This document shows, in pieces, positions 1 to 7,243 of a stretch of DNA of 64,000 nucleotides (positions are counted from its first letter, which is position 1; the number at the start of each line of letters is the position of its first letter). Made by a program: the position numbers and the translations under genes. The notes under the pieces were generated by a model, which did not search any database, was not told where the DNA came from, and saw only the letters and a list, made by a program, of their open reading frames with translations. Location of the stretch: NCBI GenBank assembly GCA_041655275.1, contig JBBAFU010000013.1, forward strand, positions 1 to 64,000, given 5' to 3'. Source of the DNA: JAJYRX01 sp041655275. GTDB taxonomy: Bacteria; Pseudomonadota; Gammaproteobacteria; Burkholderiales; Burkholderiaceae_B.

Positions 1-1
1 C

Positions 2-78
2 TATGGATAGCCCGTGGATAACGCTTGACGCGTTACCCACCGCCTACCCACAGGGCGGCGGCTGTACACATCAACACA
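2..78. other. cluster of DnaA-box-like 9-mers at left edge
   Basis: Five 9-mers resemble the DnaA box TTATCCACA. On the minus strand, 13-21 reads TTATCCACG (8 of 9) and 2-10 reads CTATCCATA (7 of 9). On the plus strand, 33-41 reads TTACCCACC (7 of 9), 44-52 reads CTACCCACA (7 of 9) and 62-70 reads CTGTACACA (6 of 9). Starts are about 11, 20, 11 and 18 bases apart, so they lie near whole or double helical turns. This could be the edge of a replication origin or a DnaA-bound regulatory region, but the window stops here and no dnaA, dnaN or rpmH is visible. The match quality alone does not prove function. Confidence 0.3.
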
Positions 79-147
79 GGCTGCTAGCCAACAAGTTCAG
101 ACTCATCTACGGATTGGAATCGACTGCCGACGGGCGCTCCACGATGC

Positions 148-173
148 AAAACCCCGGCACAGGGCCGGGGTTT
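148..173 (-). terminator. intrinsic terminator of rplM-rpsI operon
   Basis: A perfect 10-base-pair stem (149-158 with 164-173, arms AAACCCCGGC and GCCGGGGTTT) closes a 5-base loop. On the minus strand it is followed by a short T run. It lies about 60 bases beyond the rpsI stop, the expected place for the operon terminator. Confidence 0.8.
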
Positions 174-234
174 CGGATACAAATGCGGGCGATTGCACCG
201 GCCAGCCAGTGGCCTGATGCGCCGGCCCGGGCAC

Positions 235-627
235 TCAACGCTTGCTGAACTGCTTGCGGCGACGTGCCTTGTGCAGACCCACCTTCTTGCGCTCCACCGA
301 ACGGGCGTCACGCGTGACCAGACCCGCCTGCTTGAGCGAGGGCTTGAGCGCCTCGTCATAGTCAATCAGGGCGCGCGTGATGCCGTGGCGCACCGCGCCG
401 GCCTGACCGCTTTCACCGCCGCCATGGACGTTGATGTGGAAGTCGAAGGATTCGATGTGATCCGTGAGCACCAGCGGCTGGCGCACGATCATGCGCCCCG
501 TCTCACGGGCGAAGTATTCGTCAACCGGCTTGCCGTTGACGACGATGTTGCCCGCCCCCTTCTTCATGAAGACGCGGGCGACCGAGGTCTTGCGACGCCC
601 GGTGCCGTAATTCCAATTACCGATCAT
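235..627 (-). CDS. rpsI: 30S ribosomal protein S9
   Basis: S9 is a small-subunit protein whose basic C-terminal tail reaches the P-site tRNA anticodon stem. The 130-residue length is standard for bacteria. The N-terminal GTGRRKTSVARV and the C-terminal RKKVGLHKARRRKQFSKR ending in Lys-Arg are diagnostic. The gene follows rplM by 20 bases on the same strand, the near-universal bacterial pair, so the two are co-transcribed and end at the hairpin at 148-173. Nothing in the sequence departs from the family. Confidence 0.98.
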   Translation of the reverse strand: MIGNWNYGTGRRKTSVARVFMKKGAGNIVVNGKPVDEYFARETGRMIVRQPLVLTDHIESFDFHINVHGGGESGQAGAVRHGITRALIDYDEALKPSLKQAGLVTRDARSVERKKVGLHKARRRKQFSKR

Positions 628-647
628 GACCTGTTGTCCTCATGTCC

Positions 648-1076
648 TCAGATTTCCAGCGCCTTGGGCTGCTGGGCAGAATGGGGGTGCTCTTCACCCG
701 CATAGACCTTGAGCTTGCGTGCCATGGCATAACCCAGCGGCCCCTTGGGCAGCATGCCCTTGACCGCCTTTTCAAGCGCACGCCCGGGAAAACGCTGCTG
801 CATCTTCTCGAAAGTGGTTTCCCTGATACCGCCGGGATAGCCCGTGTGGCGGTAGTAGCGCTTGTCTTGCGCCTTGCGCCCGGTGACGGCGATTTCGGCG
901 GCATTGATGACGATGATGTAATCGCCGGTATCCACGTGCGGTGTGTACTCGGGTTTGTGCTTGCCACGCAGACGGCGTGCGACTTCGCTGGCCACACGTC
1001 CGAGAACCTTGCCTCTGGCATCGATCACAAACCACTCATGCCGAACGTCCTGCGGCTTGGCCACAAAGGTCTTCAT
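648..1076 (-). CDS. rplM: 50S ribosomal protein L13
   Basis: L13 is an early-assembly protein of the large subunit. The start at 1076 gives 142 residues beginning MKTFVAKPQDVRHEW, the normal length and N-terminus. An AGGA ribosome-binding site lies just upstream. The open frame runs 75 codons further upstream, but that part has no L13 similarity and would cover the promoter region. Internal family blocks are visible, including VDTGDYIIVINA and the GPLGYAMARKLKVYAG region near the C-terminus. First gene of the rplM-rpsI operon. Confidence 0.98.
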   Translation of the reverse strand: MKTFVAKPQDVRHEWFVIDARGKVLGRVASEVARRLRGKHKPEYTPHVDTGDYIIVINAAEIAVTGRKAQDKRYYRHTGYPGGIRETTFEKMQQRFPGRALEKAVKGMLPKGPLGYAMARKLKVYAGEEHPHSAQQPKALEI

Positions 1077-1182
1077 GATGGTTCCTGAAAAGAGAAAAAG
1101 AAAGTGCGGACCGCAAATTCCGCGATAATGCCTCATGCGCCAGGGTGTTTTGACCCACCCGTACACAATCAAAGGCTGCGAA

Positions 1183-1211
1183 GCCGGCCATTTTATCATG
1201 CAATGGCCGGC
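1183..1211. repeat. perfect 10-bp inverted repeat
   Basis: GCCGGCCATT at 1183-1192 and AATGGCCGGC at 1202-1211 form a perfect stem around a 9-base loop. It lies between the terminator of the TRAP gene and the 5' region of rplM, both on the minus strand. No T run follows on either strand, so it is not an obvious second terminator. It may insulate the ribosomal operon from read-through or bind a regulator; its function is not visible. Confidence 0.5.
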
Positions 1212-1216
1212 GATAC

Positions 1217-1256
1217 AAAAAGGCACGAAAGTACCCGCAAGAGCCCTTTCGCGCCT
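1217..1256 (-). terminator. intrinsic terminator after the TRAP binding-protein gene
   Basis: On the minus strand the arms AGGCGCGAAAG (1256-1246) and CTTTCGTGCCT (1231-1221) pair over 11 positions with one G-U wobble, and are followed by a run of five T. It starts 20 bases past the stop at 1276 and separates this gene from rplM. Confidence 0.75.
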
Positions 1257-1275
1257 TTGGGCGGAGACCGCCCGC

Positions 1276-2379
1276 TTACTTGCGGCGGGCTGCCAGAGCA
1301 CTGCCCAGATAGCGATCGTAGGAGCCTTCGGCCACCTGCGAGAACCACGGCATCACATCGTCGCGGAAGGCCATGTAGTTGTCATGGATCTTCTTGAACA
1401 TGGGATCGGCGTCGCAGAATTCCTTGTACAGGATGTTGGACGTCTCGAAGGAGGCATCCATGACATCGCGCGGGAACGCCTTGAGCACCGCACCGCCGGC
1501 AATCAGGCGGCGCAGGGCGGCCGGGTTGTTTGCATCGTAGCGCGCCAGCAGATTGGTGCCGGCGGCACGTGCGGCCGTGGCGATCAGGCTCTGGTACTTC
1601 TCGGGCAGCTCGTTGAAGGCGGCGTCATTTGTATACAGGGAGACCTGGGCCGAACCTTCCCACCAGCCGGGATAGTAGTAGTACTTGGCCACTTTCTGCA
1701 GGCCAAGCGCCTCGTCATCGACCGGGCCGACAAACTCGACGGCATCCAGCGTGCCCTTCTCGAGTGACGGATAGATATCACCCGGTGCAATCTGCTGGGG
1801 CACCACACCCATGCGTGCCAGCACTTCACCGGCAAAGCCGGCCGTACGCATCTTCAGGCCCTTGAGATCCTCGACCGAGTTGATTTCCTTGCGGTACCAG
1901 CCGCCCATCTGCGTACCGGTGTTGCCCAGCGGAAAAGGAATGATATTGCGCGGGGCGAACAGTTCGCGCATCAGCGCCATGCCGTCTCCCTCGTACATCC
2001 AGGAGAACATCTGGCGGGCGTTCAGGCCGAAAGGTACGGCGGTATCAAAGCAGAAGCTGGGATCCTTGCCATAGAAGTAATACGAGGCGGTCTGTCCGCA
2101 TTCGACCGTGCGGTTGCCCACGGCGTCCATCACACCAAAGCCGGGGACAATCTCGCCCCCGGGATAGAGGCGGATGGTGAAATTGCCACCGCTGGCTTCT
2201 TCCACCATCTGGCAGAACATCTGGGCGGTGGAGAACAGGGGAGGCAGGGACGGCCCATAGGTGGACGTCATGCGCCAGGTGATCTTGGGGTTTTCCTGGG
2301 CAATGACAGGTGCGGCCAGCGCGGCCGTACCGGCCATGGCGCCTAGACCCGCTTTCTTCAAGAATGAACGACGCTGCAT
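1276..2379 (-). CDS. TRAP transporter periplasmic binding protein, DctP/TakP type
   Basis: This is the solute-binding subunit of a tripartite ATP-independent periplasmic transporter, which delivers an organic acid to a DctQM membrane pair. The 367-residue protein opens with a twin-arginine signal (RRSFLKK at residues 3-9, then a hydrophobic stretch ending VIAQ), so it is probably exported folded. The body keeps the family core, for example LKGLKMRT and the Asp-Ala-Val-Glu segment LDAVEFVGP. It resembles the 2-oxo-acid binding protein TakP more than C4-dicarboxylate DctP, but the ligand cannot be read from sequence. AGGAG lies upstream of the start. No dctQ or dctM gene is adjacent, so it is an orphan here and must use permeases encoded elsewhere. 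Confidence 0.88.
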   Translation of the reverse strand: MQRRSFLKKAGLGAMAGTAALAAPVIAQENPKITWRMTSTYGPSLPPLFSTAQMFCQMVEEASGGNFTIRLYPGGEIVPGFGVMDAVGNRTVECGQTASYYFYGKDPSFCFDTAVPFGLNARQMFSWMYEGDGMALMRELFAPRNIIPFPLGNTGTQMGGWYRKEINSVEDLKGLKMRTAGFAGEVLARMGVVPQQIAPGDIYPSLEKGTLDAVEFVGPVDDEALGLQKVAKYYYYPGWWEGSAQVSLYTNDAAFNELPEKYQSLIATAARAAGTNLLARYDANNPAALRRLIAGGAVLKAFPRDVMDASFETSNILYKEFCDADPMFKKIHDNYMAFRDDVMPWFSQVAEGSYDRYLGSALAARRK

Positions 2380-2509
2380 GAAAGAGCTCCTGTTGGCAAT
2401 CGGATGAATGGCGAGCGCCTGTGCTGCCGCTCACCCCCAGATTCGAATGATACAGCGTGTATCCCGGCTTGTGACGAACTTGTGCCGGGCTTGTGCCGAT
2501 ATTCCACGC

Positions 2510-3877
2510 TTACTGCCCGGCCACGGCCATGCTTTCAATGAGGATGGACCCGGTGGTGCGCGCACCCCGCGTGAGCCGGTCGCTGCCTACTGCCACGATC
2601 TGGCGGAACATCTCGGCCAGATTTCCTGCAATGGTGATTTCCTCCACGGGATGCACGATTTCACCATTTTCGACCCAATAGCCGAAAGCACCGCGCGAAT
2701 AGTCTCCCGTGACGGGATTGACGCCCTGGCCGATGAGCTCGGTCACAAGCAGGCCGCGACCCATGGTCCCGAGCAGGGCGGACAGATCGTCTTCGGCACG
2801 CGTGAGGCGCGAGCGCAGTTCGAGGTTGTGCGGCCCCCCTGCATTGCCCGTGCTGCGCATGTTCAGCTTGCGCCCCGTATAGGTCGACAGGAAATAGCCC
2901 TGCAGGACACCCTTGTCGATCAGGGCGCGCCTTGCAGTGCGCACGCCTTCGCCGTCGAAGGCCGAACTGGCCATGCCACGGCGCAGAAAGGGGTCTTCGA
3001 TGATATCGATGTGCTCGCTCATCACCGTCTTGCCCAGGGCGTCGGGCAGAAAACTGGCCTTGCGATACAGGGCGCTGCCGCTGACTGCCTGCACCAGGGC
3101 GCCAAGCAGTCCGGCGGCCAGCGGCGCCTCGAACACCACGGGAAAGCGCCCTGTGCGCATGCGTTGCGCCGACAGGCGCGCCAGCGCACGCCGGGCGGCA
3201 ATGCGGCCCACGATCTCGGGTGCCTCGAGCGCATCGGGTGCGCGCGCCGACGTGAACCAGTAGTCGCGCTGCATGCCATCCCCCCGCCCCGCGATGGGCG
3301 AGACGGATACGCTGTGCCGGCTATAGGGATAACCCGCCAGGAAGCCACGCGTATTGCCAAGGACGAACTGGCCCTCGTAGGTATCCACGCTGGCGCCTTC
3401 GGTATTTGTGATGAGCGGGCTTTCATCGCGTGCCGCCTGCTCCACGCGGGCTGCCAGCTGCGTTGCCTCCGCGGCCGAGATATGCCAGGGCTGATGCAGC
3501 TCGAGATCGGGAAACTCCACCGCCAGCATGTCGGCATCGGGCAGGGCGGCTGCGGGATCTTCCGCTGTATGGCTTGCAATATGCCAGGCCGCCTCCACCG
3601 TCTCGCGCACGGCTTTCGGTGACAGGTCCGACGTGGCCGCCGAGCCCCGGCGCCCGCCGGCAAACACGGTGACACTCAGGGAGCGATCACGATTCTGCTC
3701 TATCGTGTCCACATCCTGATTGCGCACACTGACGGAAAGCCCGCAGCTCTCGCTGATTTCGGCGGCGGCATCGGAAGCGCCCAGCCGGCGGGCATGACGC
3801 AGGGCATCCTGCACGAGCTCGCGAAAGCGGGCATCATTGGAGGCTACGGCAAGACGGGTGGAGGCGTATTCACTCAT
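2510..3877 (-). CDS. pmbA: TldE/PmbA metalloprotease-complex subunit
   Basis: PmbA (TldE) pairs with TldD in a cytoplasmic protease complex that trims peptides such as microcin precursors and acts on CcdA-like antitoxins. The start at 3877 gives 455 residues, the usual length. The longer frame upstream adds 39 residues of non-family sequence that run into the esterase promoter. Family blocks include the N-terminal DVDTIEQNRDRSLSVTVF, central ALGKTVMSEHIDII and C-terminal NPVTGDYSRGAFGYWVENG. TldE-type subunits lack the HExxxH metal site, which belongs to TldD; none is seen here. tldD is not in the window. Divergent from the esterase gene with a 62-base gap. Confidence 0.93.
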   Translation of the reverse strand: MSEYASTRLAVASNDARFRELVQDALRHARRLGASDAAAEISESCGLSVSVRNQDVDTIEQNRDRSLSVTVFAGGRRGSAATSDLSPKAVRETVEAAWHIASHTAEDPAAALPDADMLAVEFPDLELHQPWHISAAEATQLAARVEQAARDESPLITNTEGASVDTYEGQFVLGNTRGFLAGYPYSRHSVSVSPIAGRGDGMQRDYWFTSARAPDALEAPEIVGRIAARRALARLSAQRMRTGRFPVVFEAPLAAGLLGALVQAVSGSALYRKASFLPDALGKTVMSEHIDIIEDPFLRRGMASSAFDGEGVRTARRALIDKGVLQGYFLSTYTGRKLNMRSTGNAGGPHNLELRSRLTRAEDDLSALLGTMGRGLLVTELIGQGVNPVTGDYSRGAFGYWVENGEIVHPVEEITIAGNLAEMFRQIVAVGSDRLTRGARTTGSILIESMAVAGQ

Positions 3878-3939
3878 GAGACAGATTTCCGGACAAGGAC
3901 GGTTATCATAGCCAATTGCACACGACGAGGTAGATATCG

Positions 3940-4611
3940 ATGACCCCCGAGACGCTGGAATGCATTGAGGTGGAATCCGCCGCCGACCCCACACATGCCG
4001 TCATCTGGCTGCACGGCCTGGGTGCCGATGGCCATGACTTTGCACCCATAGTGCCCGAACTGCAACCCGACACGCTGCCCGCCACCCGCTTCCTGTTCCC
4101 GCACGCCCCGGTGCAAGCCGTCACCATCAACCAGGGCATGGCAATGCGCGCCTGGTACGACATCTACACGCCTGATCTGGTACGGCGCGAGGACGAAGCC
4201 GGCATGCGCCGTTCGGAAGCCGCGATCAAGGCACTGATCGTCCGCGAGAACATTCGCGGCATCCCCTGCGAGAACATCGTGCTGGCCGGCTTCTCCCAGG
4301 GCTGTGCCCTGAGCCTGCACACAGCCCTGCGTCTGGATGAGCGACTTGCCGGCATCATCGGTCTGTCGGGCTATCTGCCGCTGGCCGAGCGCTTCGTGCA
4401 CGAGCGCCATCCCGCCAATCAGAATACGCCCATCTTCATGGGCCACGGCACCATGGATCCGGTTGTGGATCCACAACGGGCCATCGCCTCGCGCGACCGG
4501 CTGCTCGAGCTGGGCTACACGGTAGACTGGCACGAATACCCCATGCCGCACACCGTGAGCATAGAGGAAATCGCCGATATTTCCGCCTTCCTGCGCTACG
4601 TACTGGACTAA
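3940..4611 (+). CDS. alpha/beta-hydrolase carboxylesterase (EstB/phospholipase-carboxylesterase family)
   Basis: A 223-residue cytosolic serine hydrolase of the acyl-protein thioesterase/carboxylesterase family, acting on short acyl esters. The nucleophile is Ser119 in GFSQG. The oxyanion motif is HGLGADGHDF near residues 25-34. The remaining triad residues are probably the Asp in HGTMDPVV near 171 and the His in MPHTVS near 203. The ATG at 3940 follows a GAGG ribosome-binding site by 9 bases. It is transcribed away from pmbA and its stop overlaps the convergent Pat-like gene by 4 bases. The physiological substrate is not known. Confidence 0.9.
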   Translation: MTPETLECIEVESAADPTHAVIWLHGLGADGHDFAPIVPELQPDTLPATRFLFPHAPVQAVTINQGMAMRAWYDIYTPDLVRREDEAGMRRSEAAIKALIVRENIRGIPCENIVLAGFSQGCALSLHTALRLDERLAGIIGLSGYLPLAERFVHERHPANQNTPIFMGHGTMDPVVDPQRAIASRDRLLELGYTVDWHEYPMPHTVSIEEIADISAFLRYVLD

Positions 4612-7139
4612 CCACTGGACTGACGCCCAACCTCGCCCAGGTCCAGCCAGACGCGCCGCGTGCCCGGATCATCGGCCACGCTGTCATTGCGAAAGCCCAG
4701 ATAGGTCATCAGGCCCAGCATGGGCCGGTTGGCCGCGAGCACATAGCCGTCGATATAGGTCAGCCCCTGACTCTGGGCTGCGTCGATCAGGGCCCGCATC
4801 AGACGTGCCCCCAGGCCATGGCGCTGCCAGTCATCGGCAATGGCCAGGGCATATTCGGCCCCGCGTCCGTCGGCGTTACGCAGATAATGGGCAAAGCCGA
4901 TGATGGTCTCGCGGGGGTAGCCGCGATGATCGGGATTGGGCTTGCTGACAGTGGCCACCAGCGCCAGCTCGCGATCGTAATCAATGGATGTGTAGCGCGC
5001 CAGCATGCGCGGTGTCAGCTCCTGGAGCATGGACACGAAACGCATGTAGCGTGACTGCTCGGAGAGCCCGCGCACAAATTCCTGCAGGGGCTCGGCATCT
5101 TCGGGACGGATGGGGCGCAGCAGCCACGGCCGGCCGTCGGCAAAGTGCTGTTCCTGAACCAGGCGGCGCGGATAGGGATGGATGGCCAGATGCGGATAGC
5201 CCGAGGTTTCGGGCAACACCAGCAGGGATTGCGGTCGCACCCGGATCTCGATGCGCCCGGCCCGCAGCAGGGGCTCGCCGGGGTAGAGCGGATCGATGCG
5301 GATGGACTGCAGCGTCGGCAGTTCGCTCACCATGTCGGACAACCGTTCGAGCGACTCGTGCAGGATTTCCAGCCCTGCCGGGCTGAGCTGGCGCGTGAGC
5401 ACGCGACGCCACAGGGTACTGCGCTGCACCAGCTGGCGTGCCAGATAACGGTTCAATGGCGGCAGCTCCACTGCCCGCGAGGAATGCGCCACCCATTCCA
5501 CCTGACGGCTGGCGCCAAAGGCGAACACCGGCCCGAAAGTGGCATCGTGCTCGACGCTGATGGCCATGGGCGTTACTTCACTCACAGCCGCCAGCCCCAC
5601 CATACCCGGATCGGGATGGTAATCGATGGGCACGTAGAAGCACTCGAGCAACTCACGGCATTCCGCGTCCGTCAGGGCTTCGCGGTGCTCATTGCGCACC
5701 CTGTGCAGCAGGCGGCGCGCCTGCTGCAGGCGCGGCGGCCAGGCCAGAGGCTCGGGCGGCAGGGTCTGCTGTGCCATGGTCTGGCTGTAATGCCAGGCAG
5801 CCAGCAGGCCGAAACCCTCGACGGCGGACTCCGGTGTGCGAAACGCCGGGGCGCCCGCGTGCTCCAGCCGGCGGCGCAGTTCACGCATATGGGCATCCCC
5901 CATGAAGCAGGGGATCACGGGCTTGTGCAGCCGGGGCAGAACGCGCACCATGCGTTCAGCCACAGCGGGCAGGTCGGCATGCGGATCGGGCGCAATGAGC
6001 ACAAGAATGCCATCGACCCCGGTATCGGCTGCCACCTCGTGCAACAGGCGCTCGAGCACATCGGGCGTCAGGGGGGGATGCACGATGACGGGCTGGTCGG
6101 CCTGTGCGCTGATGCCCGACAGACCCATGAGTGTCTGGCGCGTCTGCCGGGCGAGACTCGCGGGAAACACAGCGGCATTGGGCCCCATTGAATCCAGCGC
6201 CAGACGCGTTGCTGCACGTCCGTTGGAGACGATGGCAATGCGTCGTCCGCGCGGCCGGTGTACATGTTCGAGCACCCGCAGCGCAGAAAACAGCTGCACG
6301 AAGTAGCGCACGCGCACCGCGCCGGCCCGGCGCAGCAGGGCATTGAAGACGGCGTCATGGGCGGCGGCCTGCTGCTGCACATGCGCAGCATGGTCGGCCG
6401 GATGACGCCCCGACTTGAGCACCACCACCGGCTTCACACTGGCCGCCGCCCGCACCGCGCTGCTGAAGCGGCGCGCGGCCGGCATGGATTCCAGATACAG
6501 CACGATACTGCCCGTGCGTGCGTCCATGGACAGATATTCAACCAGGTCGGCCAGATCGATATCGGCCTCGTCACCGACGGACGCGAGCAGTGAAAACCCG
6601 ATGTCGACATCCTGCGCCCAGTCGAGCACGGCCGCCATCAGCGAGGCGGATTGCGTCACCAGCGCCACCCGGCCCTGCGGTGCCGTATACGCATCCAGAC
6701 TCAGATTGAGACCCTGCGGCGGGCGCTGCACACCAAAGGAAGCGGGCCCGAGCACACGACAATCATGGTGCTGGCCCCACTGCAGCAATGCCGCGGCATC
6801 AGGCACATCGATCGCTTCGGGGTGGCGCAGGAGCAGGAGACTGCGGGGGCGATGCGCCTGTACGGCGCGCAGGACGGCGATCACGCGCGCCGGCGGCACA
6901 CACACCACGGCCAGATCGAGCCGCTCCCCGGCCGGCTCCCCGGGCCTCGCAGGAGACAATTCAGAGGGCAATTCGGCGCCGCCCTGCGCATCCAGCATGA
7001 CAAAAGTGCTGGTCTGTGCAAGCGTACGCGGGAGCCGGCCCGCAGCGGGCAGGGCGCGGTCCGCAACCACCAGCAGGGAACGCGGCGCCATCAGGCTGTT
7101 CAGCGCATGCTGCGGCAGCGGCGACGGTTTCGTGGCCAT
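4608..7139 (-). CDS. Pat-like protein: CoA-binding and ligase-CoA domains fused to GNAT acetyltransferase
   Basis: Proteins of this build (Salmonella Pat, E. coli YfiQ/PatZ) acetylate lysines of metabolic enzymes such as acetyl-CoA synthetase. In this 843-residue copy I read a Rossmann CoA-binding domain (about 15-115), a succinyl-CoA-ligase-like region (about 135-440), a remnant of ATP-grasp (about 480-660, with FGPVFAFG, ELPPLNRYLA and IDPLYPGEP) and a C-terminal GNAT domain (about 690-835) whose acetyl-CoA loop is QRHGLGARLM. The ATP-grasp portion is much shorter than usual: the nucleotide-binding half with the Lys and HKSDVGGV-like loop is missing. Ligase activity is therefore unlikely, while the acetyltransferase looks intact. 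The protein-acetylation role is inferred from architecture. Divergent from gltX. Confidence 0.82.
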   Translation of the reverse strand: MATKPSPLPQHALNSLMAPRSLLVVADRALPAAGRLPRTLAQTSTFVMLDAQGGAELPSELSPARPGEPAGERLDLAVVCVPPARVIAVLRAVQAHRPRSLLLLRHPEAIDVPDAAALLQWGQHHDCRVLGPASFGVQRPPQGLNLSLDAYTAPQGRVALVTQSASLMAAVLDWAQDVDIGFSLLASVGDEADIDLADLVEYLSMDARTGSIVLYLESMPAARRFSSAVRAAASVKPVVVLKSGRHPADHAAHVQQQAAAHDAVFNALLRRAGAVRVRYFVQLFSALRVLEHVHRPRGRRIAIVSNGRAATRLALDSMGPNAAVFPASLARQTRQTLMGLSGISAQADQPVIVHPPLTPDVLERLLHEVAADTGVDGILVLIAPDPHADLPAVAERMVRVLPRLHKPVIPCFMGDAHMRELRRRLEHAGAPAFRTPESAVEGFGLLAAWHYSQTMAQQTLPPEPLAWPPRLQQARRLLHRVRNEHREALTDAECRELLECFYVPIDYHPDPGMVGLAAVSEVTPMAISVEHDATFGPVFAFGASRQVEWVAHSSRAVELPPLNRYLARQLVQRSTLWRRVLTRQLSPAGLEILHESLERLSDMVSELPTLQSIRIDPLYPGEPLLRAGRIEIRVRPQSLLVLPETSGYPHLAIHPYPRRLVQEQHFADGRPWLLRPIRPEDAEPLQEFVRGLSEQSRYMRFVSMLQELTPRMLARYTSIDYDRELALVATVSKPNPDHRGYPRETIIGFAHYLRNADGRGAEYALAIADDWQRHGLGARLMRALIDAAQSQGLTYIDGYVLAANRPMLGLMTYLGFRNDSVADDPGTRRVWLDLGEVGRQSSG

Positions 7140-7181
7140 TCTTGATGCCTGTCCTAAAATATGCCTGTCATGGTCTCACCA

Positions 7182-7195
7182 TTTGCCCTGGCAAA
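7182..7195. promoter_or_regulatory. 14-bp palindrome in the pat-gltX divergent region
   Basis: TTTGCC-CT-GGCAAA is a perfect inverted repeat in the 104-base gap between the Pat-like gene and gltX, 49 bases before the gltX start. Position and symmetry suit an operator, but no regulator can be named. Confidence 0.35.
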
Positions 7196-7243
7196 CAAGC
7201 CAGACCCTCTGCCTGGTCAATATATTCCATCAATGTTTCCCTC

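Noticed and set aside
1077..1301. 75-codon N-terminal extension of L13
   Set aside because: Not conserved, crosses the terminator and inverted repeat, and L13 has a fixed length of about 142.
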